Shown here: positions 1 to 5,386 of the stretch, in pieces
How positions within the stretch are numbered: the first letter of the stretch is position 1
How the letters are laid out: each line of letters begins with the position of its first letter
Assembly: GCA_016926135.1 (NCBI GenBank)
Contig: JAFGPH010000382.1
Span: 1-9,899, forward strand
Source: Deltaproteobacteria bacterium
Lineage (GTDB): Bacteria; Desulfobacterota; DSM-4660; Desulfatiglandales; HGW-15
DNA length: 9,899 nucleotides
Direction of reading: 5' to 3'
Notes under the pieces: generated by a model
Databases searched by the model: none
Told to the model about the DNA's origin: nothing
The model's input: the letters and a program-made list of their open reading frames with translations, nothing else
Position numbers and translations under genes: made by a program

Positions 1-800
1 CGCTCGTCCAGGATCACCTTCGCCCTGGTGTCCGGCTGGATGTCGATCTGTTCCAGTGCGGCGACCAGATTCACAAGGCTTCCCTTTGCCTTCTCCCCCA
101 GACTGATGCGTATGGTCCCGGCGTCCGCCGGAACGGCCAGCGACTCGCCAAGGGCCTTGTTGATTGCCTGCGACACCCTGAGGGCCGTGGTGAAGTCCGG
201 ATTGTGGAGGCCGATGACGAGGTTTTCCATGCTGTTGAATTCGAATTCAATCTCCTTCTCGACCGCACCGCCGCCCGGGATCCTGGCCACGGTGGGATGA
301 TTCTTCTGGACCCCTCCCCCTGCGGCACCGGAGGCCGAAAACCCTCCCACCACGAGGGGCCCCTGGGCCAGGGCGTAGATTTGGTTGTCCACGCCCCTGA
401 GGGGGGTGAGCAGAAGGGTCCCGCCCTGGAGGCTCTTGGCATCCCCGATGGAGGAAACGAGCACGTCCATCTTGCTCCCGATCCTGGCAAAAGGCGGGAG
501 CTTGGCCGTGACCATCACGGCCGCCACATTGGCCACCTTGACCTGATCCGGCAGGGCATGAATGCCCAGGCGTTCCATCATGTTCACCAGGGACTGGACC
601 GTGAACTTGGTCCCCGTGCCATCGCCCGTACCGTTGAGACCCACCACCAGGCCGTACCCGATGAGCTCATTCAGCCTCGCCCCCTTGAGAGAGGCGATGT
701 CCTTGATCCTGGCAGCGGATGCATCCATGCGGGCGCCCGGGATCAGGAGAAGACTCAGCACCGTCAGGAACACCACCGTCACTTTGATCACGCCCTTCAT
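1..800 (-). CDS. flgI: Flagellar P-ring protein FlgI, 3' end cut off by the window
   Basis: FlgI polymerises into the P ring, the periplasmic bushing around the rod in the peptidoglycan layer. I read it by translating the reverse strand from the ATG at 798-800. The frame stays open to base 1 and gives 266 residues, so roughly the last 100 of a usual 360-370 are outside the window. Residues 1-29 look like a Sec signal peptide (hydrophobic core VVFLTVLSLLLI, cleavage near ASA/A). The mature start ARIKDIASLKG and the following IGYGLVVGLNGTGD are hallmark FlgI sequence, as are NVAAVMVTAKLPPFAR, GSKMDVLVSSIGDAKSLQGG and LLTPLRGVDNQIYALAQGP. It follows flgH by 17 bases, with a purine-rich ribosome site (GAGAGGGGGGAA) before the ATG. 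It is the last visible gene of the flgFGAHI operon. Identification is firm; its full length cannot be checked. Confidence 0.97.
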   Translation of the reverse strand, partial: MKGVIKVTVVFLTVLSLLLIPGARMDASAARIKDIASLKGARLNELIGYGLVVGLNGTGDGTGTKFTVQSLVNMMERLGIHALPDQVKVANVAAVMVTAKLPPFARIGSKMDVLVSSIGDAKSLQGGTLLLTPLRGVDNQIYALAQGPLVVGGFSASGAAGGGVQKNHPTVARIPGGGAVEKEIEFEFNSMENLVIGLHNPDFTTALRVSQAINKALGESLAVPADAGTIRISLGEKAKGSLVNLVAALEQIDIQPDTRAKVILDE

Positions 801-817
801 ACGTTCCCCCCTCTCAC

Positions 818-1558
818 CTAGAACGGCCACACGAAGTCCACCAGCCTCATCAGCCAGCCCGGTCGCTGCTTGTCGCTCACGGCGCCGCTCCCCGTGTAGG
901 CGATCTTGGCATCCCCGATGTAGCTGGAGAGAACCGTGTTGTCCGGCGAGATGTCTTCGGGCCTGACATAGCCGGTAAGGGTGATGAACTGGGTCTCGTT
1001 GTTCAGCCTCACCTCCCGGGTACCCCGGATGAAGAGATTCCCCTCCGGAGTGACGTCGATCACCACGGCGGTGATCGAAGCGGTCATGGTCTCGTCCCGG
1101 TTGGTCTCCCCCGTGCCGGTATGTGCGTTCTGCATGTTGGCCCTGAACATGGCCTCGTTGTCAAAGGCGGCCCTCACCTTCTTGTTGCCGAAAGAGGTGA
1201 GTTCCGGGATTTTAGTCTCCCAGCCCAGGCTATTGGAGATGCCGGCCTCAATGGAGGAGGCCCGGGACGTTTTGGTGTCCGCCTTCTTCTTTCCCTTGGA
1301 GGTCTCCACGATGTTCACGGTGACCAGGTCTCCCACCTGGCGTGCGCGCAGGTCCCTGAAGAGACTCCGGTAACCTTGCGCTCTCCACAGGCTTCCGTGG
1401 GAACTGACCTCACCGACCGCCGGGGGAGCGTCGTGGGAGGGCACTCTGGGCGCCGGCTGTAATGTGTTTTCGGTCTTGAGAATCGAAGGAACGCCGCTGC
1501 AGGCGCAGAGGGCCGTCAGCACCAGCACGATTCCAAACCCCATCATGATCCTCTGCAT
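818..1558 (-). CDS. flgH: Flagellar L-ring lipoprotein FlgH
   Basis: FlgH is the outer-membrane lipoprotein that forms the L ring around the rod. I chose the ATG at 1556-1558 because it follows GGAGAGAGGGAAG and immediately opens a lipoprotein signal, MQRIMMGFGIVLVLTALCAC, with a lipobox L-C-A-C and likely acylation at Cys20. This gives 246 residues, normal for the family. An in-frame ATG at 1621, nine bases after the flgA stop, would add 21 charged residues before the signal and seems less likely, although it has a GGGG-like ribosome site. Family motifs include SLWRAQGYRSLFRDLRARQVGDLVTV, shown here only by its two ends SLWR and VGDLVTV. Others are GNLFIRGTREVRLNNETQFI, the segment TGYVRPEDISPDNTVLSSYI, and the C-terminal GWLMRLVDFVWPF. 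It sits between flgA and flgI in the usual order. Only the start is uncertain. Confidence 0.96.
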   Translation of the reverse strand: MQRIMMGFGIVLVLTALCACSGVPSILKTENTLQPAPRVPSHDAPPAVGEVSSHGSLWRAQGYRSLFRDLRARQVGDLVTVNIVETSKGKKKADTKTSRASSIEAGISNSLGWETKIPELTSFGNKKVRAAFDNEAMFRANMQNAHTGTGETNRDETMTASITAVVIDVTPEGNLFIRGTREVRLNNETQFITLTGYVRPEDISPDNTVLSSYIGDAKIAYTGSGAVSDKQRPGWLMRLVDFVWPF

Positions 1559-1630
1559 CTTCCCTCTCTCCGTTGGTGTCTTGTTTCCGTCCATCATGAC
1601 CATTCCCTCGCAATCACCCATTCTTCGCCC

Positions 1631-2617
1631 CTAAAAGGTTACTTTCACCAGGCCCGGCCCTTTCACGGTGGCAAAGATCTCTTTGCCGCTCCTCAGGTTC
1701 ATGATCCGGACTTCCTCTCCCAAGCGACCGTCCTCCATGGCCTTTCCCCGGGTGCTCACACGGATGAGTTCGCTCTGGGCCAGGATCAGCACCCCAGTCC
1801 CCTTTTTCACCACAGGGGGATCTTCGGTCATCTGGGAGGTGATCGGCTGGCCCGGTTGAATACTCCGGACCGCCCTTTTTCCCAGCACATCCTCCAGGTT
1901 CGTGAGGACGTCCCGCTGGAGGTTGCTGCTTTGCTCCGCCACCAGAGTCACGTGCTCTCTTCCCAGGGTCTGACCCGGGCTGATCCTCCTGGCGGCCTTG
2001 ACCACCTCCTGCCGAACGGTAATCTTCCCGCTCACCGGTACGTTACGGACCTGTTTCCCATCCACGAAGAAGTTGATCGTGACGGCCACATGACCCAGGT
2101 AACGATCGCCCCCTCTCTCCAGGATCTCCCAGTGCACCCTGCCCTCGGGCAGGGCCACGGCTTCGGGCACATCCACCTTTTCGAAGACAAGCCTTTTCGG
2201 ATCCCACGGAGCATGGCTGCGCACATGATCCCTGAAAATCCGATCGAGTTGGCTGCCCGGAATCGTGTTGGCCGTGCGCCGCACGGTGATGGTTGCCGGA
2301 ATCTCCAGAAGGATGTCCTCTTTTCCTGACAAGGACGACCCGATCTTATAACTCAGGAAAGTGCGGTTGAGGTTCACGCCGTTTCCCGGAGAAGGCGCGG
2401 AAGCCACGTCCATGCGGGCCAGCATCTCCACACGCGGGTCCGTCTCGGGGGTAAATGAGGCAATGTCGCCCAGGGTAATGGTGCCACCCCTGACCGTGGC
2501 CTGATCCTTCACCCGGATCTCCAGTGCCCATGCCGTGGAGGGGGTGACCGTGAGGGCCGCTACAGCGAGCGCAATCGCTGCCAGAAGGCTTACCGATGCT
2601 TTCTTGGAAATGCTCAT
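1631..2617 (-). CDS. flgA: P-ring assembly chaperone FlgA
   Basis: FlgA is a periplasmic chaperone needed for FlgI to assemble into the P ring. The 328-residue product starts with a clear Sec signal peptide (about residues 1-31, hydrophobic stretch SLLAAIALAVAALTV, cleavage AWA/LEI). A long N-terminal region follows, about 32-200. The SAF domain is at about 204-262 (KAARRISPGQTLGREHVTLV and GKRAVRSIQPGQPIT), and the C-terminal beta domain ends the protein (LIRVSTRGKAMEDGRLGEEV, SGKEIFATVKGPG). It is longer than the enterobacterial protein of about 220 residues. The extra length is N-terminal, which from memory is common in proteobacteria outside the enterics. The ATG at 2617 is supported by TAGGTGAGCCC directly upstream; this ribosome site overlaps the flgG stop eight bases away, so translation is probably coupled. 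Its place beside flgH and flgI matches its role. Confidence 0.95.
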   Translation of the reverse strand: MSISKKASVSLLAAIALAVAALTVTPSTAWALEIRVKDQATVRGGTITLGDIASFTPETDPRVEMLARMDVASAPSPGNGVNLNRTFLSYKIGSSLSGKEDILLEIPATITVRRTANTIPGSQLDRIFRDHVRSHAPWDPKRLVFEKVDVPEAVALPEGRVHWEILERGGDRYLGHVAVTINFFVDGKQVRNVPVSGKITVRQEVVKAARRISPGQTLGREHVTLVAEQSSNLQRDVLTNLEDVLGKRAVRSIQPGQPITSQMTEDPPVVKKGTGVLILAQSELIRVSTRGKAMEDGRLGEEVRIMNLRSGKEIFATVKGPGLVKVTF

Positions 2618-2625
2618 GGGCTCAC

Positions 2626-3411
2626 CTACCTCTTGATGTTGTTGGCCATCTGCATCATCTCGTCCGCGGCCCTGATGGACTTGGACGAGATTTCATAGGC
2701 CCTCTGTCCCGCAATCATGTTGACCATCTCTTCCACCACGTCCACGTTGGACATCTCCAGGTACCCCTGGGCCAATGATCCCATGCCGTTCACCCCGGGG
2801 TTGCCCTCTACCGGGCTTCCCGAGGACTCGGTAGGGCGGAACATGTTTCCACCCACACTCAGAAGACCTGCCTCATTGGCGAAGCTGTAAAGGGTCAACT
2901 GACCTGAGGCCAGTTCCGTGATCCCGTCGCCGGCAACGGCCACCATTTTTCCGCCCGTATCGATAGTGAAATTGACCGTTTCGGGTGGGATGGAGAACTC
3001 CGGCTGGAGGCGATCGCCTTCGGAGGTGACGATATATCCCTCATTGTCCATCTTGAACGCCCCCGACCTCATGTAGAGTTCTTCCCCGTTGCTCAGGATC
3101 TTGAAGAATCCCTTCCCCTCAATCGCGATGTCCAGGGAATTCTTTGTCTGCACATAGTCGCCCTGGGAGAATATCTTCTGCACCGAGACAGGCTTCGTGC
3201 CCATGCCCACCTGGATCCCGGTGGGAATCTCGCCACCGGCACTGGTCGCCGCACCGGGGGCACGCAGGGTCTGGTAGAGAAGGTCCACGAAGTCCGGACG
3301 GCTCTTCTTGAAGCCCCCTGTGTTGACGTTGGCGAGATTGTTGGCGATCACGTCCATGTTCAACTTCTGAGCTGCCATTCCTGATGCAGCGGTCCAGAGA
3401 CTTCTGATCAT
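2626..3411 (-). CDS. flgG: Flagellar distal rod protein FlgG
   Basis: FlgG forms the distal rod, the rigid shaft that passes through the P and L rings and joins the hook. The 261-residue length matches the family (about 260). The N-terminal rod motif is textbook: IRSLWTAASGMAAQKLN, then MDVIANNLANVNTGGFKKSR at about residues 19-38. The centre carries LDIAIEGKGFFKI and YMRSGAFKMDNEGYIVTSEG, shared by rod and hook proteins. The C-terminal helix has the usual YLEMSNVDVVEEMVNMIAGQ followed by RAYEISSKSI. There is no signal peptide, as expected for a substrate of the flagellar type III export apparatus. The ATG at 3411 has an ideal ribosome site, AAGGAGGATAGAAC, seven bases away. It lies 37 bases after flgF, and I see no separate promoter in that gap. 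Confidence 0.98.
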   Translation of the reverse strand: MIRSLWTAASGMAAQKLNMDVIANNLANVNTGGFKKSRPDFVDLLYQTLRAPGAATSAGGEIPTGIQVGMGTKPVSVQKIFSQGDYVQTKNSLDIAIEGKGFFKILSNGEELYMRSGAFKMDNEGYIVTSEGDRLQPEFSIPPETVNFTIDTGGKMVAVAGDGITELASGQLTLYSFANEAGLLSVGGNMFRPTESSGSPVEGNPGVNGMGSLAQGYLEMSNVDVVEEMVNMIAGQRAYEISSKSIRAADEMMQMANNIKR

Positions 3412-3448
3412 GTTCTATCCTCCTTGCACTCTTAACATTCCATGGGCC

Positions 3449-4195
3449 CTATGATCTCAAGCGGCTCACTTCGTTCACGGCACGGCTGTTGATGCCGTCC
3501 AGAACCTGGATGGACTTCTGGTAGCTTTCAAAGGCCCTGAGACAGTGAATCATTTGGACCATCTCCCCCACCATGTCCACGTTGGAAAGCTCCACAAAGC
3601 CCTGCTCGATCCGGGTCTCGGGCGGGGGGGCAATCTCCAGCGCCCCGGAGGGATTGTGGAACATGCTGTTTCCGGTCTTCATGAGGCCATCATAGTTTTC
3701 GAAATCCACGATCTCGATCTGTCCTGCCTGGGAACCGTCCACATGGATCACCCCCCGGCCGTCCACATCGACCTCGCTCCCGGACACGGTGATGGGCCCT
3801 CCAGACCCCAACACCCTGAACCCCTCCTGGGTGACGAGGTAGCCCGCACCGTCCAGGGAGAAGTTGCCGCGGCGGGTGTAGCGGATGCCGTCGGGGGTAT
3901 CCACCTTGAAGAAGCCTTTCCCGCCGATGGCAAAGTCCAGCGTGTTTCCGGTGATCCGGGTATCCCCCTGGCAGTGATCGGCTTTGATCCGAATAAGGGC
4001 GCTGTCCACCGGCTCCGGGCTCTTGCCCTTGGCTCCGGTCTTGTCGCCGTAGGATTCTCCCAGGATCTCCTGGAAGGATATCTTGTCCCTCTTGAAGCCG
4101 ATCACGGTGGCGTTGGCAAGATTGTTGGATATCACATCCATCCTCATCTCCTCCTTCAGGCACCCTCTCACCGCATCGATCATTCCACCGATCAT
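3449..4195 (-). CDS. flgF: Flagellar proximal rod protein FlgF (divergent N-terminus)
   Basis: FlgF is a proximal rod subunit exported by the flagellar type III system. The 248-residue product has the flagellar rod/hook pattern at both ends: EMRMDVISNNLANATVIGFK near the N-terminus, LDFAIGGKGFFKVDTPDG and RYTRRGNFSLDGAGYLVTQE in the middle, and EQGFVELSNVDMVGEMVQMI near the C-terminus. The opening MIGGMIDAVRGCLKEEMRMD departs from the usual YxAxSGM segment, and NATVIGFK replaces the more usual NVNTxGFK. The FlgF name therefore rests on length and on position immediately before flgG; a second FlgG-like rod protein is the alternative. The ATG at 4195 has GGGAGGCAAAG in front, better than the internal ATG four codons later. 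It is the first gene of the flgFGAHI run, with a sigma-54 promoter about 45 bases upstream. Confidence 0.9.
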   Translation of the reverse strand: MIGGMIDAVRGCLKEEMRMDVISNNLANATVIGFKRDKISFQEILGESYGDKTGAKGKSPEPVDSALIRIKADHCQGDTRITGNTLDFAIGGKGFFKVDTPDGIRYTRRGNFSLDGAGYLVTQEGFRVLGSGGPITVSGSEVDVDGRGVIHVDGSQAGQIEIVDFENYDGLMKTGNSMFHNPSGALEIAPPPETRIEQGFVELSNVDMVGEMVQMIHCLRAFESYQKSIQVLDGINSRAVNEVSRLRS

Positions 4196-4239
4196 CTTTG
4201 CCTCCCTTTTGCTCCCGGCTTTCCTTTGCCCTTATCCTT

Positions 4240-4256
4240 AAGCAAAACCCGTACCA
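4240..4256 (-). promoter_or_regulatory. Sigma-54 (-24/-12) promoter for flgFGAHI
   Basis: Read on the minus strand, 4256 to 4240 is TGGTACGGGTTTTGCTT. The RpoN consensus is TGGCAC, five bases, then TTGCA or TTGCT. Both invariant doublets, GG at 4255-4254 and GC at 4243-4242, are present with exactly the required ten bases between them; the only departure in the core is T for C in the -24 box. The predicted transcription start is near 4230, giving a leader of about 35 bases before the flgF ATG. Sigma-54 control of basal-body and hook genes is established for polar flagella in other bacteria. I infer the same class here, which would need an enhancer-binding activator encoded elsewhere. Confidence 0.82.
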
Positions 4257-4365
4257 GACTGGGCCGTTCCTTCCATTCTTCAATGCCTTGATATCACGTG
4301 TTCTTTACTGGGCAGGGCAAACCGGTCCCGTTTCGACCCCTTACGATCCTCCCTGTGCTGAACCT

Positions 4366-4388
4366 CTTTTCCCCGGGAAAGGGAAAAG
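4366..4388. repeat. Inverted repeat, possible activator (enhancer) site
   Basis: CTTTTCCC at 4366-4373 is matched perfectly by GGGAAAAG at 4381-4388 across a seven-base loop. A second nested palindrome, TTTCCC-C-GGGAAA (4368-4380), shares the left arm, so one left arm can pair with either of two right arms. Its centre is about 135 bases upstream of the -12 element of the flgF sigma-54 promoter, within the usual distance for an enhancer-binding activator. The sequence shows only the symmetry; the function is inferred. A transcription terminator is less likely because neither strand has a following T-run. Confidence 0.4.
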
Positions 4389-4447
4389 TTTACCTACCGG
4401 TTCCTTGCGCGCAATGGTACTCCACACTCCGGAGCCCTTCTTCCTGC

Positions 4448-4476
4448 TTGCGATCGGCAAGGGAGAATGCTAATAC
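4448..4476 (+). promoter_or_regulatory. Possible sigma-70-type promoter for the cNMP-binding gene
   Basis: TTGCGA at 4448-4453 is separated by exactly 17 bases from TAATAC at 4471-4476, and a TG lies one base before the -10 box (TGCTAATAC, extended -10). The hexamers match consensus at 4 of 6 and 3 of 6, so this is a modest candidate supported mainly by spacing and the extended -10. Transcription would begin near 4483, leaving a leader of about 70 bases. A near-palindrome, CTTGC-GATCG-GCAAG (4447-4461), covers the -35 box and could be a repressor site. No sigma-54 or sigma-28 match fits this strand better. Confidence 0.35.
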
Positions 4477-4508
4477 TGCCGACAGCACTCTTCGTCAGCA
4501 GGCTTTTT
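4476..4508 (+). terminator. Imperfect hairpin followed by a T-run, in the leader of the cNMP-binding gene
   Basis: CTGCCGAC (4476-4483) pairs with GTCAGCAG (4494-4501): four pairs, one C/A mismatch, then three pairs, with a ten-base loop. GC and TTTTT follow directly (4504-4508). The shape resembles a weak intrinsic terminator on the plus strand, but no plus-strand gene lies upstream to need one. It may be a leader structure that tempers transcription into the cNMP gene, or chance. The stem is short and imperfect, so confidence is low. Confidence 0.25.
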
Positions 4509-4554
4509 GATCCCCACCCCGGATATCATGTTTTTGAATGTCGGGAGGAATGCA

Positions 4555-5067
4555 ATGGTAGAGAAAAGGCCTCTTAGTGAAACCAAGATGGTGGCTACGA
4601 TCAGCGATTTCCTCGCCAGTTTTCCCTTTTTCGACACCCTGACTTCGAGCGATCTCGCCATCGTGGCCGAACACCTTCATCTGGTGGAACTCGAACCGGG
4701 CACGGTCCTTTTCAAGGAGGGTGACAAGGGAGACTGCGTGTATTTCGTCGTGGACGGGGAGTTGGACGTGGTCAAGGAAACGGTGGGCGGCCGCAAGGTG
4801 GGCATAGACCGGGTGGTGATCAGCACCCTGGCGAGAGGAAGGTCGATCGGTGAGATGTCCGTGATTGACAGGACCCCCCGCTCGGCTACGGTAAGGGCCC
4901 GCACGAAGGCCACCCTCGTTGGCTTGACACTGGCCGGTTTCGACTACATCTGCGAGGAACAGCCCAGGATAGGCATCAAGATACTCAAGGGCGTCTCCCG
5001 CCTCCTCAGCATGAACATGCGGAAGACCTCATCCCGCCTGGCGGACTACATGTTGCCCATCAGCTAG
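4555..5067 (+). CDS. Stand-alone cyclic-nucleotide-binding (CAP-like) domain protein
   Basis: The product has 170 residues from the ATG at 4555. That start is chosen because GGGAGGA lies six bases before it; in-frame upstream starts (TTG 4507, ATG 4528) have no ribosome site. Nearly the whole protein is one cNMP-binding beta-barrel. Residues 19-40 form the entry helices, 46-75 the first strands (LEPGTVLFKEGDKGDCVYFV, then VDGELDVV), and 99-115 the phosphate-binding cassette, GEMSVIDRTPRSATVRA, with Gly99, Glu100, Arg109 and Ser110 in the positions that contact a cyclic nucleotide in CAP-type domains. A helix at about 126-150 closes the domain, followed by a 20-residue tail. There is no DNA-binding helix-turn-helix, kinase, channel or cyclase part, and no membrane segment, so it is probably a cytoplasmic sensor or partner subunit. 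It is the only plus-strand gene here, between two flagellar operons. Ligand and partner are unknown. Confidence 0.9.
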   Translation: MVEKRPLSETKMVATISDFLASFPFFDTLTSSDLAIVAEHLHLVELEPGTVLFKEGDKGDCVYFVVDGELDVVKETVGGRKVGIDRVVISTLARGRSIGEMSVIDRTPRSATVRARTKATLVGLTLAGFDYICEEQPRIGIKILKGVSRLLSMNMRKTSSRLADYMLPIS

Positions 5068-5098
5068 TCCCCAATCGCTTCCCGATGGGCATCAGCTA
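5054..5098. repeat. Repeats at the convergent gene ends
   Basis: TGCCCATC (5054-5061) and GATGGGCA (5084-5091) form a perfect eight-base inverted repeat around a 22-base spacer. In addition CATCAGCTA occurs at both 5058-5066 and 5090-5098. The stop of the plus-strand cNMP gene (5065-5067) lies in the first copy and the stop of the minus-strand FlhB-like gene (5096-5098) in the second. The inverted repeat could pair in transcripts from either side, but neither side has a T-run, so I do not call it an intrinsic terminator. Confidence 0.35.
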
Positions 5099-5377
5099 AC
5101 TGCCGGACCCGGCCATCTTGCGATTCATCCGGTAGGCGAAGGCCAGGATCTCCGCCACAGCCTTGTAGAGTTCGGGTGGAATCTCCTCATGGAAATCCAG
5201 CCTCATGAGGGCCCCCACCAGGTCCGGATCCTCCTGCAGGGGGATCCCTTCCTTTCTGGCCAGTTCAATGATGCGCTCTGCAATGGGCCCGGCCCCCTTC
5301 GCAGTCACCCTCGGGGCCGTATCTCGCGCCGTATCATACCGTAGCGCCACTGCCTTCCTGAATTCCCGGCTTTCCAT
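5096..5377 (-). CDS. Orphan FlhB C-terminal-domain-like protein (FlhX/EscU-type)
   Basis: This 93-residue protein resembles only the cytoplasmic C-terminal domain of FlhB, the export-gate protein whose autocleavage helps switch export from rod/hook to filament subunits. KAVALRYD at residues 9-16 lines up with the strand just after the NPTH cleavage site of FlhB. The rest follows the family: AKGAGPIAERIIELARKEGI, PLQEDPDLVGAL, then EEIPPELYKAVAEILAFAYR. The NPTH motif and all membrane helices are absent, so it cannot cleave itself like full FlhB and starts where the cleaved fragment would. Related small proteins in other flagellated bacteria can partly stand in for the FlhB fragment (recalled, not checked). 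GAGGGGAAACC before the ATG is a good ribosome site, and it overlaps the stop of the FliK-like gene nine bases upstream, suggesting coupled translation. It is the last gene of the right-hand operon. Confidence 0.9.
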   Translation of the reverse strand: MESREFRKAVALRYDTARDTAPRVTAKGAGPIAERIIELARKEGIPLQEDPDLVGALMRLDFHEEIPPELYKAVAEILAFAYRMNRKMAGSGS

Positions 5378-5386
5378 GGTTTCCCC

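Larger units (their letters stand above)
4196..4554. other. Divergent intergenic control region between flgF and the cNMP-binding gene
   Basis: These 359 bases hold no convincing gene. Short open frames on the plus strand (for example 4198-4473 and 4298-4510) have low-complexity, Pro/Ser-rich products, no good ribosome sites, and overlap the promoter elements, so I treat them as chance. On the minus strand the region carries the sigma-54 promoter of flgF. On the plus strand it carries a possible sigma-70-type promoter (4448-4476), a hairpin followed by five T (4476-4508), and the ribosome site of the cNMP gene (4543-4549). A strong inverted repeat (4366-4388) lies in the middle. ACCGGT occurs twice (4321 and 4396) and CACGTG once near 4297. 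It is also more AT-rich than the coding sequence, as expected for regulatory DNA. Confidence 0.7.

Noticed and set aside
434..920. 17-base direct repeat TCTTGGCATCCCCGATG at 434-450 (flgI) and 904-920 (flgH)
   Set aside because: Both copies encode the peptide IGDAK in the correct frame of each gene, at places where each family has similar residues. Chance plus shared codon choice explains it.
3412..3448. Possible separate sigma-54 promoter between flgF and flgG
   Set aside because: The GG and GC doublets are 12 bases apart instead of 10; the gap holds only the flgG ribosome site.
4414..4431. TGGTAC on the plus strand as a second sigma-54 -24 element
   Set aside because: The position where the -12 GC should be reads TC, so an invariant doublet is missing.
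4453..4460. GCCGATCG on the minus strand as a sigma-28 -10 box
   Set aside because: It matches six of eight bases, but no TAAA-like -35 element lies 15 or 16 bases upstream.
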